Below, piece by piece: positions 53,076-61,738 of a stretch of 64,000 nucleotides of DNA. Numbering within the stretch: position 1 is the first letter of the stretch; each line of letters begins with the position of its first letter. The stretch lies in NCBI RefSeq assembly GCF_039941015.1, contig NZ_JBDVFI010000032.1, one strand, 5' to 3'. This DNA is from Sedimentitalea sp039941015. GTDB taxonomy: Bacteria; Pseudomonadota; Alphaproteobacteria; Rhodobacterales; Rhodobacteraceae. A program made the translations under genes and the position numbers. The notes under the pieces are model-generated. The model was not told where the DNA came from, searched no databases, and was given only the letters and a program-made list of their open reading frames with translations.

Positions 53076-54155
53076 TCAGTCCATTTGGTAGCCTGCTGTG
53101 GAACGGGATATGGCCGTTTCTTCCTCGGACATGTCCTCTGGAATATTCTCAAACATCGGAGTCGAAAGGTAACGTTCTCCAGTGTCGGGCAGCATGCAAA
53201 GGATCGTCGCGCCCGGTTCCGCCTGTTCCGCGATCTCCACCGCCACCGCAAAAGTTGCTCCGCCGGAAATGCCGGTCAGAATACCTTCTTTGCTGGCCAG
53301 CTTTCGCGCCCATTCGACGCCGGAGGGGCCAGCCACGGGTCGCAACTCATCATAGTTTCCGTTGTCGATTGATTCCTGCAGGACCGCCGGGATGAAATCC
53401 GGCGTCCAGCCCTGGATCGGGTGCGGCTCAAATGCCGGGTGGCCGGATGTCGGTGCGCCGCTGGTGTCACGTTCGGTTGGGATGCCGCTTCCGATTAATG
53501 CGGCGTTGGCAGGTTCAGACAGGATGATCTTGGTGTCCGGTCGCTTGTCACGCAGCACCCGTGAAACGCCGGTTAATGTTCCACCTGTGCCATATCCGGT
53601 CACGAAATAACCCAAAGGTACGCCGTCAAAATCGCCCAGAATTTCCTGAGCCGTGGTTGACGCATGAATCTCGGCATTTGCGTTGGTTTCGAACTGATGT
53701 GCGAGGAACCAGCCATGCGCCTCGGCGAGCTCGGCCGCCTTGCGGTACATGCCATAGCCTTTTTCTGCACGCGGAGTCAGGATCACCTTGGCCCCCATCA
53801 TCCGCATCAATCGACGGCGTTCGACCGAAAAGCTGTCAGCCATGGTGACGACAAGCGGATAGCCCTTTTGCGCACAAACCATGGCAAGGCCAATGCCGGT
53901 GTTGCCGCTCGTGGCCTCGACCACAGTCTGACCGGGCTTGAGCGTGCCGTCGCGTTCGGCGGCCTCGATGATATTGACGGCAAGGCGATCCTTGACCGAC
54001 CCGGCCGGGTTGAACGCTTCGAATTTGACGAACAGATTGATCCCCTCGGGGCCCAGATTGTTCACGCGGATTGTCGGGGTGTTCCCAATCGTGTCAAGAA
54101 CGCTGTCATATCTGCGCCCGTTTCCTTGGGTGGTTCTGAGTTTATTCTCGGTCAT
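53076..54155 (-). CDS. cysK: Cysteine synthase (O-acetylserine sulfhydrylase)
   Basis: 359 residues, slightly longer than usual (about 310-330) because of an N-terminal leader and a C-terminal tail. The PLP Lys is K55 in FNPAGSVKDR; the family text EATSGNTGIGLAMVCAQKGY, VTGYGTGGTLTGVSR and GISGGATFAVA is present. It makes cysteine from O-acetylserine and sulfide. No SAM, SAH or other riboswitch was recognised in the 122 bp upstream. Confidence 0.94.
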   Translation of the reverse strand: MTENKLRTTQGNGRRYDSVLDTIGNTPTIRVNNLGPEGINLFVKFEAFNPAGSVKDRLAVNIIEAAERDGTLKPGQTVVEATSGNTGIGLAMVCAQKGYPLVVTMADSFSVERRRLMRMMGAKVILTPRAEKGYGMYRKAAELAEAHGWFLAHQFETNANAEIHASTTAQEILGDFDGVPLGYFVTGYGTGGTLTGVSRVLRDKRPDTKIILSEPANAALIGSGIPTERDTSGAPTSGHPAFEPHPIQGWTPDFIPAVLQESIDNGNYDELRPVAGPSGVEWARKLASKEGILTGISGGATFAVAVEIAEQAEPGATILCMLPDTGERYLSTPMFENIPEDMSEEETAISRSTAGYQMD

Positions 54156-54277
54156 CGCATTCCCTCGTCTTGGTGAACAGGCTGATGTTTGAAGTTCCGC
54201 AGGTCGCCTTGTGCATGCGAGCCTAACATCGAAACCGCCAACTTGTCTTGCCCATCACAGGCATCATCACATCAGAC

Positions 54278-55402
54278 TTAGTATCTGAGCACCCGTCCAC
54301 CGGAACCGACAACGAATTTCTTTACATCGGCAAACCCGGGCGGGTTGCGCTCGGCCAGAACCTGGAACGGGCGTTGTGGCAGGATGATCGCGCGCTCGGT
54401 CCGAGTGGCGCCGGTATCGGCCCCGCGCCCGGCAAATGGATCAAGCGCAAAGACCTCGCGTTCGACATTGGAAAACCAGCCGGCGCGTTCCTCGACTACA
54501 CGTTCGCTTTCAAGGTCCTCGGCCGTCCAGGCGAGCGCCCAATCCTGACCCTCTGGTGCTGCCGCATCGGCGAGCACTTTGGGCAGCGGACCGGATTGCT
54601 GGGTGTAGGCGCTGGAATACATCGGCCCCAGATGGAACCGGCGTAGGCGCTTGGGGTGCAGATCGGAAAAATCCTCGTCAAAGCCGCGCGCGATGGTCAA
54701 GAGTTTCAGACCGCCCAGACTTTGCGCGATCAGATGCGCCTGAACGCCCGGCCAACGTCGCTGATCCTTGGGCAGCGCGTTGCTGCCTGAGTCCTCGACT
54801 TCCATCAGGTAGACAACGGGCAGGTTGGTCTGGCTGTCATAGACCGCCCAATGCAACAGGAACCGGCGGCGATCTTCGCTCACATCACCCAGCCAGATGC
54901 AATCAGGATCGTTCTGCATCCAGAACAACTGTCCCTTGAGCAATTCCTGATAGTAGAGCCTCTGGGACAATGCGAATTGCAGCTTGGTCGGAATCTCACG
55001 GTCTCCGACAATCACCCGCACCATATCGTCCTTGAGCGACGCCTCTGATGGCATGTTCGCCAGATGTGTGGCGGCCTGCTGAGCGTCGTTGGCCATGGTC
55101 ATCAGTTCGGGAGCGGCAGGAAAACCGCTTTCGTGCATGTCGATCGTGAGCGAGCCAAAGAACCGACCGGTATCGCGCCCTACCAGAAGGTATTTCATCG
55201 ACAAGGCGCGAAAGGTAAATGTCAGCGCCATGACATAGCGGGTCAGAACCTTGACCTCGGTCCTGTTCAGCGTCCTGTCCGTCTCCATCGCGCCAGCCAC
55301 CCGTGTCAGGTGCCCGGTGATTGCCTCGAACTTGCGGAAATAGCGGCGGCTGGCGAACAGGTCCGTCAGGCCAATATGGTCGTGATCCGGCGCGTCGGTC
55401 AC
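54278..55402 (-). CDS. Protein of unknown function paired with a coiled-coil protein
   Basis: 374 residues, soluble by appearance, with no signal peptide or membrane segment. I do not recognise it. It contains LTRYVMALTFTFRALSMKYLLVGRDTGRFFGSLTIDMH, RDRR-rich DVSEDRRRFLLHWAVYDSQTNLPVVYLMEVEDSG and RLRRFHLGPMYSSAYTQQ. The last third is rich in charged residues. It is 6 bp downstream of the coiled-coil gene, so the two are almost certainly one operon and likely one complex. The arrangement recalls XpaC-TelA pairs, but I cannot show homology. Confidence 0.6.
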   Translation of the reverse strand: MTDAPDHDHIGLTDLFASRRYFRKFEAITGHLTRVAGAMETDRTLNRTEVKVLTRYVMALTFTFRALSMKYLLVGRDTGRFFGSLTIDMHESGFPAAPELMTMANDAQQAATHLANMPSEASLKDDMVRVIVGDREIPTKLQFALSQRLYYQELLKGQLFWMQNDPDCIWLGDVSEDRRRFLLHWAVYDSQTNLPVVYLMEVEDSGSNALPKDQRRWPGVQAHLIAQSLGGLKLLTIARGFDEDFSDLHPKRLRRFHLGPMYSSAYTQQSGPLPKVLADAAAPEGQDWALAWTAEDLESERVVEERAGWFSNVEREVFALDPFAGRGADTGATRTERAIILPQRPFQVLAERNPPGFADVKKFVVGSGGRVLRY

Positions 55403-55408
55403 AGCGGC

Positions 55409-56488
55409 TTACCCACCGTACAAATTCTTGTCGTGTTTTTCGACAATCGCGGCGAACCGGCGGGCAAAGCGTTCGTCGGCCTTGGCCTTTTTCTCGAGCA
55501 CATCGCGGGCGAACACCATGTGGTCTTCATGCGCGTCCAGCATGTCGGCCATTTTCTGATTGGTCGCCGTGCCGATCGCGGCCATCGCGGTCTGTGCCTC
55601 TTGGTCTGTCTTGACCCCGATTTCATTGATCCGGTGTGCCACGTCCTGCTGTTGCGCGGTCTTCAGGGATTTCGTCAACGCATCATACAGCACCACGCGC
55701 TGCTGTGTGTCTGTCTGCAACTTGTTGATCAGAACCATCTGAGTTGCCGCCTGATTTTGCAGGCTGTCGACCCAAGTCTTGCCCTTTTCGATATAGCGTT
55801 CCAGCGTCTGGGATTTGGCCAGTTTGACCTGTTCGTCCTGAACCAGCGCGTTGTATTTCGCGTTCATATCGGCCAGTTCGGTTTCAAGCTTGGTCCGCGC
55901 GGCGGCGTCCTGTTCGACGCTGATCTTGTTTTCAAGTTCGATGATCTTGGGGTCCATTGCCAGAATGTCGGCGCGCACGGCCTCAAGCGTTCCAACCGTG
56001 CTTTCCCGTTCGTCCAAGGTGCGGGCAAGATTGGCCCCGACCTTTTCCTTTTGATCGTTCAGGACCTCCAGCTGACCTTCCAGCAGCTTGACGATCACGT
56101 CCGACTTGCCGATCAGATCCTGTAACTTGTCGTCGATATTGGCCATGCGCATGCGCTCTTGCCGCATCGATTCCGATTTGCCACGGCTGAAGATGCCGAC
56201 AAAGCTCTCCCACCCGGTCTTGGTGCGCATTTCGTCGAAATCCTTGGAAAACGCGCTGGTCACATCGTCCAGACCCATGATCAGCTCTGCGATATTCGCC
56301 GTCATTACGTCGGTATGGGCGTGCACATCTTCCAGCGTCGCGTTTTCGATGTCGATGCTGGCATCCTCACCGGCGTCGATCTTGGCGCGTGCGGCCTCGA
56401 TCCGGCTGGTCATGGCCTTGATTTCGGACTGACCCTTGGCGACCTGAGCCTGAGACTCGCGCACCATTTCTTCGAAATTCGTCATCAC
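55409..56488 (-). CDS. Long coiled-coil protein, distantly TelA-like
   Basis: 359 residues, mainly helical. Coiled-coil text covers most of the chain: RESQAQVAKGQSEIKAMTSRIEAAR, IDDKLQDLIGKSDVIVKLLEGQLEVLNDQKEKVG, MDPKIIELENKISVEQDAAARTKLETELADMNAKYNALVQDEQ. A GWESFVGIFSRGKSE segment breaks the N-terminal helices, resembling the position of the glycine/hydrophobic hinge of TelA (toxic anion resistance) proteins, which is the basis for the tentative name. There is no membrane segment. Operon with the unknown gene downstream. Confidence 0.55.
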   Translation of the reverse strand: MMTNFEEMVRESQAQVAKGQSEIKAMTSRIEAARAKIDAGEDASIDIENATLEDVHAHTDVMTANIAELIMGLDDVTSAFSKDFDEMRTKTGWESFVGIFSRGKSESMRQERMRMANIDDKLQDLIGKSDVIVKLLEGQLEVLNDQKEKVGANLARTLDERESTVGTLEAVRADILAMDPKIIELENKISVEQDAAARTKLETELADMNAKYNALVQDEQVKLAKSQTLERYIEKGKTWVDSLQNQAATQMVLINKLQTDTQQRVVLYDALTKSLKTAQQQDVAHRINEIGVKTDQEAQTAMAAIGTATNQKMADMLDAHEDHMVFARDVLEKKAKADERFARRFAAIVEKHDKNLYGG

Positions 56489-56532
56489 AGTATCTCCGTC
56501 TCAAATCCCATGGGGTCCATATAAGGTATGTA

Positions 56533-56553
56533 ACGGCCATTTACATTGGCCGT
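56533..56553. repeat. 7-bp inverted repeat upstream of the coiled-coil gene
   Basis: ACGGCCA (56533-56539) and TGGCCGT (56547-56553), 7-nt spacer, 45 bp upstream of the coiled-coil gene's start. It could be an operator, or the end of the cytochrome transcript; neither side has a T run. A second small hairpin (ACCACA/TGTGGT, 56614-56636) sits next to the cytochrome stop. Confidence 0.35.
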
Positions 56554-56637
56554 CCTGCGCAATTGCACGAAGTCTTGCAAATCAGCGGCTGAAAGAAAAG
56601 CGGAGTTCGCCCGACCACACCGGCCGGGCCTGTGGTT

Positions 56638-58323
56638 TCATTGGGTTTTCAGATACTCGATAATCGCCATTTTCTGATCCGGGGTCAGGCCGTCCTTGGG
56701 AAATTCATGCCCCATATTGCCGTTGCCGCGCAGTGACGTGTCAAAACGGAACAGCCCTGCGGCCTCTTCGCTGACGAAACCAAGCCTGTCGCGGTCAACC
56801 TCTCGCCCGCCGGTCCAGAACTCGACCCGCCGTTCGTACGGAGGTGACAGCACTTCATAGATGGTCGGCACCGACCCGTTGTGCAGATAGGGGCCTGTCG
56901 CCCACACCCCGGCGAGCGTAGGTGCCTTCAATTGCATCAGGGTTTCCTTGGTGGGGCTGTAAGGCACGGGTTTGCCATCTTCGCCTTTGCTAAAGCGGAA
57001 CCCGTGAAGTGCGATCTGTGTCTCCTGACTCATCCCCTGATCCGCCATTGCCTTGCCGACAACCTTGGCCACCGTCGAGATAAAGAACTCTGCCGCCGGT
57101 ACCACCGGCTTGCCAGCAAAACCGGGAGCGGTAATCGCATTGGTCTTTATCAGACGGAACAGAAGCGATTCGATGTAGGCCGGGTCGGTTCCAACCGCGC
57201 GATAGTTCACCCGCCCGATTTCGATGAAATCCTTGCCAAAGAAATTCTTGGTGGGGTCGGTGCGCTTGTAGGGGGCCATGTTGTGGCAACCGGAACAATT
57301 CGCCTTAAACAGGGTTTTCCCCTCTGCGGCCTTTGCCTGGTCAATGGTTCCCATGATCTCTTCGTCCCAGACGGGAGGGGACAGTTCGGTCAACCAAGCC
57401 TCCATCGCGGCGAGTTGGTCCAGCAGGATCGTCGACTGGTAAGGATTGCCAGAGTCCCCATTTAGGTTGGCATGGCCAAAGACGCCAAGAACCTCGCCGC
57501 TGTTGCGCCCGATCGGGCTGGCGGCAATTGGGCTCCACTGTACGAACTCCAGATCCGGTGCCAACCACAGAGGTGGGTAGCTGGTCGGAGCCTCGACAGG
57601 ATAGAGGTTGGCCGTCACGTTCTGATCCCTGACGGCAAGCGAATTGACGATCTGGGTCAGCGCATCGACGCGGCCAAAGCCGGATTGCAAGGCCGGACGG
57701 CGCAGGGCGGCTTCGGCTGTGAAGTCCACCTGGAACATTGCAAACCCGGCCTTGAGCCGCGCGGCGTTTTCGGGTGTCAGGCCCTCGCCCAGAATGGCTC
57801 CGGCAAACCGTTTGAAACGCTCTTCGCCCACCAGCGTGACCTGAACGACGCGGGCAAGATCCTGAAAGAAGCTGTCGAAATCAAAATTCGCAGGGGCGCC
57901 ATCAACGCGGATTGTTCGCCCGTCCACGGTGACAGCCGAGGTGTGACAGGCGGCACATGTCAACCCAACCGCGGGCCCGACACCCGGCGCACCCGGGGCG
58001 GGATCAATCGCAAAACCCACGGGATAGCCATCGGGGTTCAGATCGTGCTCTCCCACGGATGCGATCAGGCCATATTGCGCTAGGTTCTCCGGGTCACTGA
58101 AGCGTTCATCTCCGGCCAATGTCTCAAGCGCGCGGAACCACGCGTTTGGCATCATTCGTGATCCTTGCGGTGTAAAATAGAACTTCTCGCGCAGTTCGGC
58201 CGACCAACCTTGGTCAAGATAGATGGGTTCGTCTGTCATTGCGGGATCACAGGCGACCAACCCCGCGGCGAGCATCCCTGCTGCCAACGCGCTCAACCGC
58301 AAATTATTGCCAGAAAATACCAT
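56638..58323 (-). CDS. Diheme cytochrome c lipoprotein, cytochrome-c-peroxidase-like
   Basis: 561 residues. The N-terminus is a lipoprotein signal, LVAC with C25 lipidated. Two heme-binding CXXCH motifs: CAACH at 123-127 and CSGCH at about 341-345. The C-terminal domain is the usual second cytochrome domain, with TKETLMQLKAPTLAGVWATGPYLHNGSVPTIYEVL near the end. The layout matches diheme enzymes such as MauG/CcpA relatives and RoxA-type rubber oxygenases. The exact reaction is not assignable; oxidation of an organic substrate or peroxide reduction at the membrane is plausible. A direct repeat lies directly upstream. Confidence 0.88.
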   Translation of the reverse strand: MVFSGNNLRLSALAAGMLAAGLVACDPAMTDEPIYLDQGWSAELREKFYFTPQGSRMMPNAWFRALETLAGDERFSDPENLAQYGLIASVGEHDLNPDGYPVGFAIDPAPGAPGVGPAVGLTCAACHTSAVTVDGRTIRVDGAPANFDFDSFFQDLARVVQVTLVGEERFKRFAGAILGEGLTPENAARLKAGFAMFQVDFTAEAALRRPALQSGFGRVDALTQIVNSLAVRDQNVTANLYPVEAPTSYPPLWLAPDLEFVQWSPIAASPIGRNSGEVLGVFGHANLNGDSGNPYQSTILLDQLAAMEAWLTELSPPVWDEEIMGTIDQAKAAEGKTLFKANCSGCHNMAPYKRTDPTKNFFGKDFIEIGRVNYRAVGTDPAYIESLLFRLIKTNAITAPGFAGKPVVPAAEFFISTVAKVVGKAMADQGMSQETQIALHGFRFSKGEDGKPVPYSPTKETLMQLKAPTLAGVWATGPYLHNGSVPTIYEVLSPPYERRVEFWTGGREVDRDRLGFVSEEAAGLFRFDTSLRGNGNMGHEFPKDGLTPDQKMAIIEYLKTQ

Positions 58324-58349
58324 TTCTCAAACCTCAAAATATGTCGATG

Positions 58350-58402
58350 CCGGATGCAAAATGTCCGGTCAATAATGTGAAAAACGATCCGGACGCAAAA
58401 TG
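58350..58402. promoter_or_regulatory. Candidate operator: direct repeat with internal inverted repeat
   Basis: CCGGATGCAAAATG (58350-58363) and CCGGACGCAAAATG (58389-58402) differ by one base, with starts 39 bp apart. Between them GTCCGG (58363-58368) and CCGGAC (58389-58394) are inverted copies. The block lies 27-80 bp upstream of the cytochrome start. It could be the target of a regulator of this gene. Confidence 0.45.
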
Positions 58403-58572
58403 GCAGCCGGACGGTGAAAAGGCTCCACCATCACAAATTACACCAAAATCAGGGCAAACGGAAACCTTACTTCAACCGGTGATTGCGCCATCGACAAGAT
58501 CGAGACCAGACGCAGGGCTGTATGGTTTCAAAGTTGGGAGCAGCCAACGGTCGCCCTCAAGAGTCCAAGGCG

Positions 58573-59781
58573 TCAGCCGACCACGTTGAAATCCGGCCCA
58601 TAGGGGTAGCCGGTGATATTGTCGTTTCCGTCTTCGGTTATCACCAGAATATCATGCTCGCGGTACCCGCCCGCGCCCGGTTGTCCCTGCGCAATGGTCA
58701 GCATCGGCTCCATCGAAATCACCATGCCGGGCTCCAAAACCGTGTCGATGTCTTCTCGAAGCTCCAGCCCCGCTTCACGGCCATAGTAGTGCGACAGAAC
58801 GCCGAACGAGTGACCATATCCGAAGGTTCGGTATTGCAGCAGGTCGCGCTCTTCAAAGAAGGCGTTGATCTTTTGCGTGATCTCGGAGCAGCGCGCACCG
58901 GGTTGCAGGAGCGACATGCCGTATTCGTGCGCGGCGATATTGGCCTGCCAGATTTTCTGGCTGGCGGCGTCGACCTCTTGCACAAAGAGGGTGCGTTCAA
59001 GTGCGGTGTAATACCCTGAAATCATTGGAAAGGCATTGAGGCTGAGAATATCACCGCGTTCCAGAACCCGCCCGGTCACCGGATTATGCGCTCCATCAGT
59101 ATTCACCCCCGATTGGAACCAGACCCACGTGTCGCGATACTCGGCATCAGGAAAACGCTTGGCGATCTCAGCCTCCATCGCATCCCGTCCGGCCATCGCC
59201 ACTTCAATCTCGCGGACACCCGCCTTGATCGCGTTGCGGATCGCGTATCCGCCCACATCGGCCACCTGCGCGCCCTGACGGATCAGCGCAATCTCTGCTT
59301 CGCTCTTGTGCATGCGTTGGCGCATGGTGGTTTCAAACAGATCAACCATCGTAAGTGGCTGCAGGTAATCTTCGAGCTTGTCTCGCTGCATCAGGGTCAG
59401 GTGATCGCCTTCATATCCGATCACCTTGCCGGTGCCGGCGACCGACGCAACGGCCCGCCAGAAATTGTCGCGTTGCCAATCGCTATAGGTGATGTTGTCG
59501 CAAAAGCTGCGGCGCCAAGGCTGGCCTGCATCAATCCCGGCACTGATGGTCACGCAGTCTGTTTCAGTCACCACCAACCCATAGGGACGCCCGAACGCGC
59601 AATACAGAAAGCCCGAGTAATAGGCGATGTTGTGCATCGAGGTGAAAACAGCAGCGGCGGCACCCGTGGCCTCCATGCGCTCTCGCAACTCGGTAATCCG
59701 GGCCTCGTATTCCGCTGTTTCAAACGGAAGAACAGCCTTTTCACCGTTGTGAAATCGGTACATTTCGGGACGTGTGGTCAT
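58573..59781 (-). CDS. Creatinase (creatine amidinohydrolase)
   Basis: 402 residues, the length of the Pseudomonas enzyme. It has the creatinase text FTSMHNIAYYSGFLYCAFGRPYGLVVTETD, GQPWRR, DTWVWFQSGVNTDGAHNPV with catalytic-type His H232, GDILSLNAFPMISGYYTALERTLF, YRTFGYGHSFGVLSHYYGREAGLELREDIDTVLEPGM and GAGGYREHD. The N-terminal part is the creatinase-specific domain, not that of prolidase or DddP lyase. It converts creatine to sarcosine and urea. The ribosome-binding site is AAAGGAGGG. No creatininase or sarcosine oxidase gene is adjacent, so the pathway is not complete in the window. Confidence 0.92.
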   Translation of the reverse strand: MTTRPEMYRFHNGEKAVLPFETAEYEARITELRERMEATGAAAAVFTSMHNIAYYSGFLYCAFGRPYGLVVTETDCVTISAGIDAGQPWRRSFCDNITYSDWQRDNFWRAVASVAGTGKVIGYEGDHLTLMQRDKLEDYLQPLTMVDLFETTMRQRMHKSEAEIALIRQGAQVADVGGYAIRNAIKAGVREIEVAMAGRDAMEAEIAKRFPDAEYRDTWVWFQSGVNTDGAHNPVTGRVLERGDILSLNAFPMISGYYTALERTLFVQEVDAASQKIWQANIAAHEYGMSLLQPGARCSEITQKINAFFEERDLLQYRTFGYGHSFGVLSHYYGREAGLELREDIDTVLEPGMVISMEPMLTIAQGQPGAGGYREHDILVITEDGNDNITGYPYGPDFNVVG

Positions 59782-60164
59782 GAATGACCCTCCTTTACAG
59801 AAAGGTCCCGGCGTTCAGGACGAAGAAAAAACGATTCGACCGGGCGACGCCATCGACCGGACGCAGGCATAGGTCGCCAAAAAGCACAGGCGTGACAAGC
59901 TTTATTATCACTGTTTGTCTGATTTGAAGCAGCGAAGCTAAACCCCGGATGTATCGGTAGGACGTTAGCGCGGGGTGGTCAGACTGGCTGCGAGGCGGCA
60001 GAGCGGTCAATTCGTCGAAAATCCACCGCATTTCCCGCAACCTGATTTCAGCAAAGCTTAAGTTGCAACGCGGCTAATGAGGCAAATCGGTGACCGCCAT
60101 TCAGCGGTTCCCAACAATCCCGGTGAAGCTGGGGAAACCTCAAAGTGGCGCGGGCAGAATTGTA
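59782..60164. other. 383-bp divergent gap
   Basis: Between creatinase (minus) and the Hint-domain gene (plus). It must contain both promoters. The only repeats seen are two copies of CGACCGG followed by (G/A)CG near 59837-59862 and a weak GCAAC/GTTGC pair near 60038-60070. No glycine-riboswitch-like sequence and no convincing gene were found. Confidence 0.4.
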
Positions 60165-61436
60165 ATGGCGACGACCTTCAACGTGATCTCCCTTGGGAGA
60201 ACGGCAGACCTTGATACAGTCGAGGGCAACAGCCGGGCCGAAGGGGCCTCTGATCTGGTGGGGCAGAGTTTTGGCTTTGAAACTGACCCGCTTAGCCACC
60301 ATATCCAAACCCTGTCGCAAGGAAGCGCCACTCATGTCAGTGGCAACAGCGAAGTTTATGATCTGGCAAACCCTTCAATAGAGACATTCAGGGTTGATGA
60401 CGGCCCTGATCAGGTCTTTGACGGTGTCGCCAGTTTCTGGGCAACGATCACTTATGTCGATGGTACGACTGCGAATATCAGCGCGGTGATATTTCAGGAC
60501 ACGTCCGGGAACACATATCTTGCACCCGAATATTCCGACAACACTGATCAGACGAGACTGGAAGCCAAACCAATACAATCGCTAAACCTTGATCGCGTGG
60601 CTGTCGATTCCAATGTGAGTGGTTTCGTGGGTGATCGTGAAGCCGGAAATTTCATGGTTTGCTTTGCCGAAGGAACGCAACTCGGCACGCCATCGGGGCT
60701 CACCGCGATTGAAGAGCTGGCCGTCGGGGATGCTGTTTGCAGCGTCGATAACGGCGCCCAGACGATCCGCTGGATTGGCTCCAGAGAGGTCGTGGCCACG
60801 GCATCGATGCGCCCCGTGCGGATCAGGGCTGGCGCGCTCGGAAATGGTTTGCCTTTTCGCGATCTGCATGTTTCCCAGCAGCATCGCGTGTTGGCCGGTT
60901 GCGGTATTGCCAGGCGCCTGTTCGGGCAAAGCGAGGTGTTGATCGCGGCCAAGAAACTGGTCGGTTTGCCCGGTATTACACTCGCACAGGATCGGCCCCG
61001 GGTCACATATTGGCACATCCTGTCTGATCGGCACGAAATTGTTCTGGCAGAGGGAGCGCCCGCCGAAACCCTGTTTGCGGGCAAGGAGGCCAGTGTGGCG
61101 CTGGGCCCTAAAACGGTCACGGACATCAAGGCCCGATGTCCTGATCTGGCCGCGCGGTTTGATGGCGACGTGCCAGCTCGTTTTCTGCCGTCTCCGAAAG
61201 AGCAGAAGGAGTTCGCAAAGCGCCTTTTGATGACCGGAAAACCCGTCATTGCAAATGGCTTGGCGAAGTCGCTGATATCATCATCTAAAGTTGCAGCCAT
61301 GCGATCTCAGGGCCTCGTCAATACGGTGGGCAAGCCGGATCCCGCATCCTTCAGCAGGTCGTTGGCGTCGGAATGGTGTCCGCCCGACTCTACAACATTT
61401 TCGACCTGCAATGCGTCGGCAGGTCAGAGGGCCTGA
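60165..61436 (+). CDS. Hint-domain (Hedgehog/intein-like) protein
   Basis: 423 residues from the ATG at 60165; an upstream in-frame ATG gives no match. The N-terminal 165 or so residues are Asp/Ser/Thr-rich and beta-like (VYDLANPSIETFRVDDGPDQVFDGVASFWATITYVDGTTANISAVIFQD). The Hint domain starts at CFAEGTQLGTPSG, where Cys could be the self-processing nucleophile, and includes IEELAVGDAVCS, TIRWIGSR and VSQQHRVL with the conserved His. Roseobacters have many such proteins, often secreted by type I systems; no type I genes are near. Autoprocessing is inferred, not shown. The last 45 residues after the domain look unlike it. Confidence 0.85.
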   Translation: MATTFNVISLGRTADLDTVEGNSRAEGASDLVGQSFGFETDPLSHHIQTLSQGSATHVSGNSEVYDLANPSIETFRVDDGPDQVFDGVASFWATITYVDGTTANISAVIFQDTSGNTYLAPEYSDNTDQTRLEAKPIQSLNLDRVAVDSNVSGFVGDREAGNFMVCFAEGTQLGTPSGLTAIEELAVGDAVCSVDNGAQTIRWIGSREVVATASMRPVRIRAGALGNGLPFRDLHVSQQHRVLAGCGIARRLFGQSEVLIAAKKLVGLPGITLAQDRPRVTYWHILSDRHEIVLAEGAPAETLFAGKEASVALGPKTVTDIKARCPDLAARFDGDVPARFLPSPKEQKEFAKRLLMTGKPVIANGLAKSLISSSKVAAMRSQGLVNTVGKPDPASFSRSLASEWCPPDSTTFSTCNASAGQRA

Positions 61437-61738
61437 TTCAAGAATGCCGGTCGTACCATTGTATCTAACGAAATCGAAAACGTAGCATTGTATCGGTCTT
61501 GGATCTGCAGCGGGCTCTCGGCTTTGGCGTCTGCCAATGTAAACCCGAACCGCGGTTCATGGACGCCCGTGGCGGATGAAGCTGGCCCGCGATTACGTGT
61601 ACACCGCACCTTCAATACAGACGACATTCGCGACGACATCACTCAGTTCCATTCGGTTTCCCCGCATTGACCTCTGGACAAAGCTTGTCCCACCTGATTT
61701 GCGTGCGCGAGTTAATTTTCTTGCGGGAGGGCACTTCA
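61437..61738. other. 302-bp gap before gabD
   Basis: Contains a 12-bp palindrome GAACCGCGGTTC (61547-61558) and an inverted repeat GGACAA-AGC-TTGTCC (61676-61690) about 50 bp before the gabD start. A TTGACC (61667-61672) lies just left of it with no good -10. Small open frames here lack ribosome-binding sites and are not called. Confidence 0.4.

Noticed and set aside
54156..54277. SAM or related riboswitch upstream of cysK
   Set aside because: No conserved cores of SAM-II, SAM-V or SAH elements were found by eye on the minus strand.
58573..59781. M24 protein as DMSP lyase DddP or prolidase
   Set aside because: Text along the whole length and catalytic His at 232 fit creatinase; DddP is longer with a different N-terminus.
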